Assembly: GCF_002797975.1 (NCBI RefSeq)
Contig: NZ_PGET01000001.1
Coordinates: 2,232,001 to 2,296,000 of the forward strand
Direction of reading: 5' to 3'
DNA from: [Clostridium] celerecrescens 18A
GTDB lineage: Bacteria > Bacillota > Clostridia > Lachnospirales > Lachnospiraceae
Length of the DNA: 64,000 bases
In this document: positions 26,654 to 34,479 of the stretch, piece by piece
Numbering within the stretch: position 1 is the stretch's first letter
Layout: the number at the start of each line of letters is the position of its first letter
The notes under the pieces: generated by a model
Seen by the model: only the letters and a program-made list of their open reading frames with translations
Databases searched by the model: none
Told to the model about the DNA's origin: nothing
Position numbers and translations under genes: made by a program

Positions 26654-26742
26654 TAGTTCAATCAGCATATTTCATAAATATCTTATTTTTTTTTGTATAT
26701 TTTGTATAATGTCAATCGTACTCAATGGTTTGAAATCAAATC

Positions 26743-26793
26743 ACAAAAAAGCGGCAATAAGAGACTGAAGCTTTCCTTCTCTTATTACCGCTT
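26743..26793 (-). terminator. Terminator of the GntR gene
   Basis: AAGCGGCAATAAGAGA (26749-26764) pairs with TCTCTTATTACCGCTT (26778-26793), with one mismatch, and a run of T follows on the minus strand. Confidence 0.88.
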
Positions 26794-26823
26794 CTATTAT
26801 TTTTTAAATCATAAAAGCCAACA

Positions 26824-27498
26824 TCACAGAAAATACTCTGAATATTGCTTTCGCAAGGCTTCTTCATCGATTTTATATCTGGATAAATGCTTTTCCATCA
26901 ATCCTTTTGCTTTGCTTCCGTCCTTAGCAGCAATGGCTTCCACAATAGCCTGATGGTCGGAAATTGTCTTCAAATCCTTTACTGCAATCAAAGACATGCT
27001 GCGTATTCTGTCAAAATGTATGGTAATGCTGTCCATGAGCTGATAAACCTGATCCTTACCTGTTATGTGAAACAGCAGCCGGTGAAATTCATCATCCAGC
27101 TTAAGAAGCCGCTCCGGAGAACGATTTTCCAAATAAAACTCCTGAAGCTTCACATTCTCTTTCAGCTCCATGACCGCTTCTTCCCCGGCCGTCTTACAGG
27201 CCAGTTCCACAACTGCGCATTCCAGTACATTGCGCATAAAAATCGCTTCTTCCACCAGCTTATAATCGATCAAAGCCACTGCGCTTCCCTTTTGAGGATA
27301 AATTTCCACGATTTTCACCTTTGACAGCTCAATCAGGGCTTCTCTCACCGGAGTCCGGGATAAATTCATTTCTGAGGACAATTCATTTTCGCTCAGCATA
27401 CTCCCGGGAACCAGATCAAGATGTATGATATTATCCTTTAACATCCGGAGTGCATATTCCCTTCCTGTTTCTTTGGAATACCGTTCTGTCAGCCGCAT
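26824..27498 (-). CDS. GntR/FadR-family transcriptional regulator, probable hexuronate repressor
   Basis: A 224-residue regulator of the FadR/FCD subgroup. The N-terminal winged helix contains the recognition region ELSSEMNLSRTPVREALIEL (about 43-62). The C-terminal all-helical FCD domain has the metal/effector residues in DDEFHRLLFHITG (about 143-155) and HQAIVEAIAAKD (about 195). UxuR and ExuR are of this type. It lies just upstream of uxuAB on the same strand with its own terminator, and shares a palindromic site with the uxuA promoter, so I infer that it represses uxuAB and itself. Confidence 0.88.
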   Translation of the reverse strand: MRLTERYSKETGREYALRMLKDNIIHLDLVPGSMLSENELSSEMNLSRTPVREALIELSKVKIVEIYPQKGSAVALIDYKLVEEAIFMRNVLECAVVELACKTAGEEAVMELKENVKLQEFYLENRSPERLLKLDDEFHRLLFHITGKDQVYQLMDSITIHFDRIRSMSLIAVKDLKTISDHQAIVEAIAAKDGSKAKGLMEKHLSRYKIDEEALRKQYSEYFL

Positions 27499-27564
27499 AC
27501 CATGACCTCTTTTCTCAAATTCTGTTCATTCTAAGAATAAGCGAAATCAATCTCATTGTCAAGC

Positions 27565-27578
27565 ACTAGTATACAAGT
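27565..27578. promoter_or_regulatory. Palindromic operator candidate upstream of the GntR gene
   Basis: ACTAGTATACAAGT is a 14-bp palindrome with one mismatched pair, sharing the core AGTATAC with the perfect palindrome ahead of uxuA. It lies 67 bases upstream of the regulator start, suitable for autoregulation. Confidence 0.6.
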
Positions 27579-27614
27579 ACGCGGTTTCCAGAAACCTCCG
27601 GCCTCCGGACAATC

Positions 27615-29492
27615 TTAATATCTCATTGGAATGATTTCCAGATAATCCTTAACAGTGGCACCTGCCAGGAACATATCTATGATCTGCTTTCCTAATGGAT
27701 TTAAATCATCGGTATAATAATTCATCAGCTCCTGCTTAAAGAAGTCTGTCAGGATTTTCGCTCCGTCGTCGTATCCCTGAATGCCTACCTCCTGCTGGGT
27801 TTCCGGCCTTAAAAAAGCTCTTCTGATGTACTGTCCGTCTATTTTTAAGGAATCAAGGCCAAAGCCAAGAAGCGGACAGCGGGCTTCCACAAGATGCTCC
27901 GGTTTAAATTTGGCGCTTCCTCGGCGGGCAATGTACTCTCTGGCAACCCACTGGGGCATAAAGCTCACCTCATATGCACCGATATGCTGGTTGGGAATCA
28001 GGACATACCGGGTATTGGTTGAACTTAAAATCTGGTCAAGCAAAAGGTTTGCCTGGGTCACCTTTTTACCGGTTGCAAAAGGCCAGTAAGATCCGACCCC
28101 TTCACTGGTCATTTCCAGGGAATCGATAATACTTGGATTATTGAATCCTCTTGGGGCCACAAGACGCCATAACCAGGCCAGTGCCGGAGGCAGTATGTGT
28201 AGAATACCAAGAATACCGTATGTCGGATTTTCTTTCGTACATGCCGGAGTCCGCACGCCAAAGCTTCTCACGTCTACTTCCACAGGTGTATCTATAGCTT
28301 TGGGAACCAGTCTTCTTGGTAAAACAACACGGGGGTTGGGGCAGGGCTTTCCGTTCTGATCCAGGGTATGTTCCCAAACCAGACAGGTGGCACCAGGTAC
28401 TGCCTGCATGTTTAAGAAGATTAGGGGTTCTTCCGGCTGAATCAGTATTTTCTCATATTGGGGAGAGGAACCATAACACTTGATGTTATCAAGGCGTAAG
28501 AACCAAGCGGATTCCGCATCCTTGACCACCAGCTTTTTGCTGTCATTCTGCATCTTGGGGTGGCATAATGCCATGTCATCTGTCACCGGTATCAGATCAC
28601 AGGTTTCATTTAATACCAGGTAGTTCTTTTCACCTGTAACAGTATTTCTTCCTAATATAGCCCTGCCATCCATTTCCTTGTGAATATCTTCGATCATTTC
28701 ACTTTTACCGCCGCCGGAAGCACCTTCGTGCATGATGACGATCTCATTGTCATAAGGAGTGATTACTTTTACCGTTGATGCATGTGCCGTTACCCAGCCT
28801 TCTTCTTCTCCAATATTAAGAAGAACTCCGTAGATACCCTTTTTGGCACTTGGACCGGGATATAAATTATAGGAATATACTTCATGAATTTTATCCAGAC
28901 GGTTATGAACCACGATCTGCTTACCGTCAAAATGGGTATGCCGAAACGGAGGAGCCAGAAATACAACCGCTCTTGGATTAAAGTCAGAAGAAATCTCGTC
29001 AATATTTAAAAATCCCTGCAGATCTGCAAGTCCGGCTGCGAAAAATCCAGCGTTTAAGGGGGCGATCAGGATTGAATCATATCCATACTCAAGTCCGCCT
29101 GACTTAAATGGGAAAAAAATCAGCTCCTGCTTTTTCAGCCAGTCAAAGGTTTCCGTTCTCAGAGTTTCAAAATCAGACTGATAAACCTCCTCGTATCTGG
29201 GTTTATCCGTTGGTTTATTATCTGCAATTAACAGACAGTCAGGATCACGTCTTCTCATGTAATCGTCAGTATAATTGACTACGACTCCGTTTTTACACTT
29301 AGTAGCAGTAGCTTCCAAAACCTTGCCTTTTCCTTCTACTTCATATTCAATGTAAAACTCGGTATTTTCAGAATTCCCCATTGCCAGCGTCAGCAAATCT
29401 TTCCTGGTCTTTGGAATAACGACACCTTTTGACTCAGCCAATATATCTGTTACATACTCGGGTAAATTCATATCACGTAAACATTCCAGCAT
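27615..29492 (-). CDS. DUF4914 family protein with PEP-carboxykinase-like P-loop
   Basis: A 625-residue cytoplasmic protein of the DUF4914 family. I start it at 29492 (MLECLRDMNLPEY), where GGAGG lies directly upstream; a 23-codon upstream extension in frame is not supported by a ribosome site. The clearest motif is the phosphate-binding loop HEGASGGGKSEM at about 255-266, of the kind found in PEP carboxykinases, followed by a nucleotide-binding-like core with VTDDMALCHPKM and RLDNIKCYG. The N-terminal 200 residues are family-specific. The reaction is not established. It stands alone between the GntR gene and a DUF2294 gene. Confidence 0.8.
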   Translation of the reverse strand: MLECLRDMNLPEYVTDILAESKGVVIPKTRKDLLTLAMGNSENTEFYIEYEVEGKGKVLEATATKCKNGVVVNYTDDYMRRRDPDCLLIADNKPTDKPRYEEVYQSDFETLRTETFDWLKKQELIFFPFKSGGLEYGYDSILIAPLNAGFFAAGLADLQGFLNIDEISSDFNPRAVVFLAPPFRHTHFDGKQIVVHNRLDKIHEVYSYNLYPGPSAKKGIYGVLLNIGEEEGWVTAHASTVKVITPYDNEIVIMHEGASGGGKSEMIEDIHKEMDGRAILGRNTVTGEKNYLVLNETCDLIPVTDDMALCHPKMQNDSKKLVVKDAESAWFLRLDNIKCYGSSPQYEKILIQPEEPLIFLNMQAVPGATCLVWEHTLDQNGKPCPNPRVVLPRRLVPKAIDTPVEVDVRSFGVRTPACTKENPTYGILGILHILPPALAWLWRLVAPRGFNNPSIIDSLEMTSEGVGSYWPFATGKKVTQANLLLDQILSSTNTRYVLIPNQHIGAYEVSFMPQWVAREYIARRGSAKFKPEHLVEARCPLLGFGLDSLKIDGQYIRRAFLRPETQQEVGIQGYDDGAKILTDFFKQELMNYYTDDLNPLGKQIIDMFLAGATVKDYLEIIPMRY

Positions 29493-29763
29493 ATTTTCCT
29501 CCGTTCCTGCGCAAGCCCTTATGCACATCTGAAGTTTGCGCCAATCATCGGGCAGGCGCAAACCATGTAGTTAAAATGATCTTCTTCAACCTTTGTTTCC
29601 CAATTTTATTAAGTATTACATAGTTTCTATTTTAATATTCCAGGCATGTGATTGTTCTGCTGTTTTTCCAGATGCCTTTTATAAAATCATGCCGAATACC
29701 TTCTTATCTGGTTGTTAAAGTATTCTACTATTCATTCATCGCCTCCCTCCTTCGATATATATA

Positions 29764-29794
29764 AAGCCGATATCCAATTCATGGATATCGGCTT
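29764..29794 (-). terminator. Terminator of the DUF2294 gene
   Basis: AAGCCGATATCC (29764-29775) pairs perfectly with GGATATCGGCTT (29783-29794), with a T-rich flank on the minus strand. The rest of 29493-29838 is AT-rich intergenic DNA without a gene. Confidence 0.85.
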
Positions 29795-29838
29795 ACTTAC
29801 AACTTAGAATTAATTCTACTTTGTGACGTCTTCCGGTG

Positions 29839-30204
29839 TTATTTAGATGTATATAGCTCTTCCAAATTCCTATCAACAGTAATGACAATAATCTTTTCAC
29901 CTGTTTTCGTGCTGATATCCGAGTGAGTGCTGATTATAGACACATCAATAACATCGGTTAATATTTTCTCCAGATATTCCCTTCCGCCCTCGAACAGGGA
30001 AGTCCGGACTTTCTTAAGCAGCTCAATACCCTGGGCGCTTTCCGTCAGTTTCTTCTCGGAAGGGCTTAAGAATCCAATTAACCTGACTATGATCATATCA
30101 TTTAACACATAGGTACGGATCGTCTTAGGACCCCTTCCCATATATTCAACTTCAAATTTACTGACAACTTCACTGATTTTAGCTTCCAGCTGACCTTTTG
30201 TCAT
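29839..30204 (-). CDS. DUF2294 family protein
   Basis: A 121-residue soluble protein of the DUF2294 family. Family features visible are KISEVVSKFEVEYMGRGPK at the start, RTYVLNDMIIVRLIGFL in the middle and VISTHSDIS-like residues near 95, with KIIVITVDRNLEELY at the end. The family is small, acts in the cytoplasm and has no agreed biochemical role; some members lie near respiratory or cytochrome genes. It is a single gene with its own terminator. Confidence 0.82.
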   Translation of the reverse strand: MTKGQLEAKISEVVSKFEVEYMGRGPKTIRTYVLNDMIIVRLIGFLSPSEKKLTESAQGIELLKKVRTSLFEGGREYLEKILTDVIDVSIISTHSDISTKTGEKIIVITVDRNLEELYTSK

Positions 30205-30470
30205 ATTACATCACCTGTCAGATACAATATCATGAAAACCTGGGCCTGTCAATGATTTTTTAACCTCATCAAGTAAGCCCACCGTTTCATTGCCGGAAAT
30301 ACATAAGTGGTGTGAGAAGACTTACTTGTATCAGAATGTGTAAGCCCTTTCCGACAAGCTGCGGCGGCAACTATGCCTGGGATCATTTTTATTATGGATT
30401 TTTGATATTATTTATGATAGAATATAAAAAATCACTTCTCGGTAATTCTGATTCTAAACATAAACCGGGA
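30205..30470. other. Intergenic region upstream of the pump leader
   Basis: No gene is visible in the first 265 bases. A possible promoter, TTGATA (30402-30407) with TATAAA (30423-30428), has a short 15-bp spacer. The following leader peptide and attenuator are listed separately. Confidence 0.4.
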
Positions 30471-30487
30471 TATAAAGGAGAATAAAA

Positions 30488-30526
30488 ATGCTACTCTGTA
30501 TTGGCACTGCTCCGTGCAAAGTCTGA
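30488..30526 (+). CDS. 12-residue leader peptide upstream of the MFS pump
   Basis: ATG at 30488 opens MLLCIGTAPCKV and ends with TGA at 30524-30526. AAAGGAG (30474-30480) lies 7 bases before the ATG, a strong ribosome site for so short a frame. The last codons overlap the first strand of the hairpin set described next. A ribosome pausing here could change RNA folding, as in leader peptides of inducible antibiotic resistance genes. Translation is inferred. Confidence 0.65.
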   Translation: MLLCIGTAPCKV

Positions 30527-30581
30527 AACGGACGAAACTGCACGGAGTAGATCGAATTCGTCCGTTGGGCTTTGCACTTTT
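30510..30581 (+). promoter_or_regulatory. Attenuator-like alternative hairpins before the MFS gene
   Basis: Terminator form: GTGCAAAG (30514-30521) with CTTTGCAC (30570-30577), enclosing AACGGACGAA (30527-30536) with TTCGTCCGTT (30557-30566), followed by TTTT (30578-30581). Competing form: CTCCGTGC (30510-30517) with GCACGGAG (30540-30547). The two forms share bases 30514-30517 and cannot coexist. The leader peptide ends at the base of the first stem. Confidence 0.7.
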
Positions 30582-30627
30582 AATAAATCATAAATATAAA
30601 GATTTTATTTAAAAAAGGAGCAAAGTC

Positions 30628-31932
30628 ATGTTAAAAAATTTAATAACAAACGTCAGGGAACTTCGTGATTTTCTGATTTTATGGATTACACAGTCATTTT
30701 CAGCCCTGGGCAGTGCAATGACCAACTTCGCACTGGTGATCTGGTCTTATCAACAGCAGGGGTCGGCTCTCACCACCTCGTTATTGGCCATCTGTTCTTA
30801 TGCACCCTATGTTCTTTTGAGCATTTTTGCAGGCGCACTGAGTGACCGTTGGAACAAAAAGGCTACCATGCTGCTCAGTGACAGCTTTGCTGCGTTATGT
30901 ACTGTTTCCGTGCTTATTCTGATGACAACTGGTAAACTCCAGATTTGGCATCTGTATTTGATCAATACCCTGAATGGATTAATGAACACGGTACAGCAGC
31001 CGGCGTCTGATGTGTCCATCAGCCTGTTGGCCCCGCAAAAGCATTACCAGAAGGTCAGCGGGATGCGTTCCTTATCCAATTCGTTGGTTACCGTACTGAC
31101 ACCTATGCTGGCGACCGCCCTGCTTTCTTTTGGAAGCATCCGTCTTGTCATCCTGTTCGATTTAATTACTTTTTCCATAGCGTTCCTATCACTGTTATGC
31201 TTTGTCAAAATCCCGCAGGTCACAGAGGGTCACGGCTTGGAGAGAGAAACGGTATTACAGTCTGCCAAAAGCGGCTTGCGGTATCTTAAAGATAACCGGG
31301 GAATTCTCGATCTGATTCTATTTTTGGCTGTTATCAATTTTACTGCTTCTATTTTCAATGCTGCCCTGCCTGCTATGGTACTATCACGTGCCGGCGGCGG
31401 AGAACTGGCCCTTGGCATGATCAACACTGTTACGGGAATTGCAACAATGGTCGGAAGCATTTTGGTTTCTATCCTGCCACCGCCCAAAAGCCGGGTCCGG
31501 GTGATTTGTAATTGCCTGCTTTTTTCCATGAGTACCGAGAACTTTATCCTTGCTTTTGGCAGGAGTACTCCCGTATGGTGTTTTGGCGCAATTCTTGGCT
31601 GGATATTTATTCCTGTTATGAATGCCAATATGGATGTTCTTTTCCGTACAAAAATCCCCATTGAAATGCAGGGCCGCGTCTATTCAGCAAGGAATACCTT
31701 GCAGTTTTTTACCATTCCCCTGGGATATTTATGCGGCGGTATTTTGGTAGACCGGGTGTTTGAACCGTATATGGCAGGGCAGACGGCGGGCAGTCTGTGG
31801 ACCGCACTGTTTGGGACAGGAAAAGGCTCCGGCGCAGCGATGTTATTTTTTGTGATCGGATTTTGGGGTGCCTTATCATGCCTGCCCTTTCGGGCAGACA
31901 GAAATATATGGAAACTGGAGGAATCGTTTTAA
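30628..31932 (+). CDS. MFS efflux transporter (macrolide-efflux Mef-like family)
   Basis: A 434-residue twelve-span major facilitator. The motif GALSDRWNKK between spans 2 and 3 is the family loop, and the overall pattern (MTNFALVIWSYQQQGSAL, NTLNGLMNTVQQPASDV, GRVYSARNTLQFF) is that of MefA-like drug efflux proteins. AAAGGAG precedes the ATG. An attenuator-like leader sits upstream, which is common for inducible resistance genes. It is followed after 27 bases by an arsenate reductase gene and a shared terminator. The drug exported cannot be told from sequence. Confidence 0.85.
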   Translation: MLKNLITNVRELRDFLILWITQSFSALGSAMTNFALVIWSYQQQGSALTTSLLAICSYAPYVLLSIFAGALSDRWNKKATMLLSDSFAALCTVSVLILMTTGKLQIWHLYLINTLNGLMNTVQQPASDVSISLLAPQKHYQKVSGMRSLSNSLVTVLTPMLATALLSFGSIRLVILFDLITFSIAFLSLLCFVKIPQVTEGHGLERETVLQSAKSGLRYLKDNRGILDLILFLAVINFTASIFNAALPAMVLSRAGGGELALGMINTVTGIATMVGSILVSILPPPKSRVRVICNCLLFSMSTENFILAFGRSTPVWCFGAILGWIFIPVMNANMDVLFRTKIPIEMQGRVYSARNTLQFFTIPLGYLCGGILVDRVFEPYMAGQTAGSLWTALFGTGKGSGAAMLFFVIGFWGALSCLPFRADRNIWKLEESF

Positions 31933-31959
31933 TAAATAAAACCAGGGGGTAGTTTATAT

Positions 31960-32367
31960 ATGAATAAACCAAAAGTAGCGTTTGTATGCGTCCATAATTC
32001 CTGCCGAAGCCAGATAGCAGAAGCTCTTGGCAAGCACCTTGCCTCAGATGCCTTTGAAAGCTATTCTGCCGGGACAGAGACTAAACCGCAAATCAACCAG
32101 GACGCAGTGCGGCTTATGAATCGACTTTATGGTATAGATATGGAGCAGACCCAGCATAGCAAGCTCCTATCTGATATTCCTCCGGCAGATATTGTTGTTA
32201 CAATGGGCTGTAATGTAAAGTGCCCGCTCCTGCCCTGTAAATACCGGGAAGATTGGGGACTTAACGATCCCAGCGGCATGGATGATACCGTATTTTTAGA
32301 AACCATAACCCTTATCCGGGATAAAATTTTAAACCTTAGAGACCGTATCCAAAACGGAACTATATAA
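31960..32367 (+). CDS. arsC: Arsenate reductase, LMW-phosphatase (thioredoxin-coupled) type
   Basis: A 135-residue enzyme of the low-molecular-weight tyrosine phosphatase fold that reduces arsenate to arsenite. The nucleophile loop CVHNSCRSQ holds Cys 10 and Arg 16, and the redox cysteines appear in MGCNVKCPLLPCKYREDWG (Cys 84, 88 and 93). The phosphatase-type aspartate lies in NDPSG. No arsenite pump or ArsR is adjacent; the partner gene is the MFS exporter 27 bases upstream, so the two may be one transcript. Confidence 0.9.
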   Translation: MNKPKVAFVCVHNSCRSQIAEALGKHLASDAFESYSAGTETKPQINQDAVRLMNRLYGIDMEQTQHSKLLSDIPPADIVVTMGCNVKCPLLPCKYREDWGLNDPSGMDDTVFLETITLIRDKILNLRDRIQNGTI

Positions 32368-32410
32368 AATAGGCTGGCAGGTGCTTTGGCATTTGCCGGC
32401 TATTTTATTG
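32366..32410 (+). terminator. Terminator of the MFS-arsC transcript
   Basis: AAAATAG plus CTGGCA pair with TGCCGG plus CTATTTT (one bulged G and one G-U pair). The 3' side of the stem itself ends in T residues. Confidence 0.7.
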
Positions 32411-32548
32411 CATTTGGTAATCATACAGTCCTTACCTGTGAAAGCTGGTTAAATTTTTCATTAATATATGGTAAGATATCTATAAGAAAAAATTGTTTAC
32501 TCATTATGAAAACAGAAATTTAATCAATAATTCTAAGGCGGTGATCTT

Positions 32549-33382
32549 GTGACGAAAGATATAGAAGATAGTAAATATGACGATTTGATAAGAAAGCTGA
32601 AAATTGATTGTAAAAAATGCAGCGGCTTATGCTGTGTTGCTTTGTACTGCACAAAAACGGATGGTTTTCCTGCCAATAAGGATGCAGGTATACCATGCAA
32701 ATATCTGGATTCAGATTTTTGCTGCAAAATCCACTCCAGACTAGCTGACAAAAATTACAAAGGTTGTTTGGCCTATGACTGTTTCGGAGCGGGACAAAGA
32801 ACGACGCAACGATATTTATCAGATGGAACATGGAACGCAGATTCAGAACAGAAAGATAAACTTTTTCAGATATTTATGATCGTATACCAGTTACACCAGA
32901 TGCTATGGTACCTGGTCGAGGCATATACTTTGACATCAGATGAACTTCTAAAATCAACGATTGATTTGCTTATCTCCGAAAATGAACAAATGCTACAGCA
33001 GCCCATGGATCATATTGCAATGCTGGATCTCTCAGAATACAGATTAAACGTGAACAAGGTATTGAAACAGATAAGCTCCGATATTTCAGCAAATGATACA
33101 TCAAGTCAATTTCACGGTTTAATCTATTTGGGAAAAAATTTTAAGAAAGCAAATCTTGACAGAAAGAATTTCAGTATGTCATTAATGATCGCTGCAAACT
33201 TATCCGGATGCAGCTTATGGAATACGAACTTTTTAGGCGCTGACCTCCGGGACGCAAACATAAAAAATGCAGATTTGAGTAAAAGCATCTTTTTAACACA
33301 AATGCAGATTAATTCCGCACTCGGAAATTCAAATACAAAAATCCCCATAAATTTAACACGTCCGGCAACGTGGGAAAAATGA
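32549..33382 (+). CDS. Cysteine-cluster and pentapeptide-repeat protein
   Basis: A 277-residue protein with a GTG start behind AAGGCGGTGA. Residues about 20-80 carry a dense set of cysteines (CKKCSGLCC, CKYL, FCCKIH, CLAYDC), resembling the YkgJ-type metal-binding cluster. A helical middle follows. From about 195 to 255 it shows pentapeptide repeats such as ANLSG, ADLRD, ANIKN and ADLSK, which fold into a right-handed beta helix. Pentapeptide proteins may protect gyrase or have other roles. I know of no settled function for this combination. It lies between the arsenate reductase and AraC genes. Confidence 0.75.
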   Translation: MTKDIEDSKYDDLIRKLKIDCKKCSGLCCVALYCTKTDGFPANKDAGIPCKYLDSDFCCKIHSRLADKNYKGCLAYDCFGAGQRTTQRYLSDGTWNADSEQKDKLFQIFMIVYQLHQMLWYLVEAYTLTSDELLKSTIDLLISENEQMLQQPMDHIAMLDLSEYRLNVNKVLKQISSDISANDTSSQFHGLIYLGKNFKKANLDRKNFSMSLMIAANLSGCSLWNTNFLGADLRDANIKNADLSKSIFLTQMQINSALGNSNTKIPINLTRPATWEK

Positions 33383-33491
33383 GCCGGTTATTCCGGCATG
33401 GTTATGCGGTAAACTTATATCAGATAGCAAAAATAGTCGAGAAGTTTCTCTCTCAGTCAATGTAAGATAAGGAGCATAAGGTGGTGAAAAG

Positions 33492-34361
33492 ATGGAAGAA
33501 AAAATCGAGGCTGTCCAGCGGATGCAGGATTATATTGCGGAGCATCTGTCAGAAAGTATCACACTGACTGCTTTATCAAGCGTTTCCTATTATTCGCCGT
33601 GGTATTCCTATCGACTGTTCTTGCAGCATACCAGCATGACGCCAGCCGATTATATCCGGCGCCTGCGGCTCTCAAAGTCAGCAATCAAGCTTCGGGATGA
33701 ATCCTGTAAAATTATAGATACTGCTTTGGAACTTGGATTTGGCAGCGTGGACGGCTATCAGCGGGCGTTCTTCCGTGAGTTTGGGTGCAATCCAAGGGAG
33801 TATGCGAGAAGCCCTATTCCGCTCTATCTTTTCACGCCTTATGGAGTCAAATATCGAACACTCAGAAAGGAGAAACAGATGGAAACTGTAAAAAGTGTAT
33901 TTGTGCAGGTTATCGAAAAACCGGAACGTAAGGTGCTTATCAAAAGAGGTTTGAAGGCTGCCGACTATTTTGCTTATTGTGAGGAGGTTGGCTGTGATGT
34001 GTGGGGGCTTTTGCAAAGTATCAAATCCATGAGCGGTGAACCGGTTTGTATGTGGCTGCCCGCAAAATTAATTGCTCCCGGTACCTCGGAGTATGTGCAG
34101 GGAGTCGAAATGCCTGTGAATTATAATGGAGTTGTTCCTGATGGATTTGATGTTATTGCGCTTCCTGCCGCAAAATATCTGATGTTTAAAGGAGAGCCCT
34201 TTGCTGAGGAGGATTACTGTAAGGCCATTGAAGATGTGCAGACAGCAATCAGTAAATACGATCCAGCTGTCATTGACGCACAGTGGGATTCATCAAACCC
34301 TCGCATCCAGCTTGAGCCTATCGGCACAAGAGGTTACATTGAACTTCTGCCAATTAAATGA
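33492..34361 (+). CDS. AraC family regulator with GyrI-like C-terminal domain
   Basis: A 289-residue regulator. The N-terminal AraC DNA-binding domain has two helix-turn-helix units, with SVSYYSPWYSYRLFLQ in the first and LGFGSVDGYQRAFFREFGCNP (split here by position, about 78-98) in the second. The C-terminal half (about 115-289) is a GyrI-like small-molecule binding domain with FKGEPFAEEDY near 235. Related proteins sense drugs and activate efflux or detoxification genes. The nearest plausible targets are the MFS pump and pentapeptide genes upstream, but no operator was identified. Confidence 0.88.
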   Translation: MEEKIEAVQRMQDYIAEHLSESITLTALSSVSYYSPWYSYRLFLQHTSMTPADYIRRLRLSKSAIKLRDESCKIIDTALELGFGSVDGYQRAFFREFGCNPREYARSPIPLYLFTPYGVKYRTLRKEKQMETVKSVFVQVIEKPERKVLIKRGLKAADYFAYCEEVGCDVWGLLQSIKSMSGEPVCMWLPAKLIAPGTSEYVQGVEMPVNYNGVVPDGFDVIALPAAKYLMFKGEPFAEEDYCKAIEDVQTAISKYDPAVIDAQWDSSNPRIQLEPIGTRGYIELLPIK

Positions 34362-34365
34362 CAAA

Positions 34366-34405
34366 GAAGCACAAGATGGCTTAAATAAGCCGTCTTGTGC
34401 TTTTT
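34366..34405. terminator. Terminator between the AraC and purD genes (convergent)
   Basis: AAGCACAAGA (34367-34376) pairs with TCTTGTGCTT (34393-34402), and GGCTT with AAGCC inside. A TTTTT run follows on the plus strand, and an A/T-rich flank allows use from the purD side too. Confidence 0.85.
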
Positions 34406-34479
34406 GTCATAAGCTGAGAATCGTTCAGTTATATAGCGGCAGTGTTCCCGCCCAGATACTCTTAACTTTCCGCCTCTTT

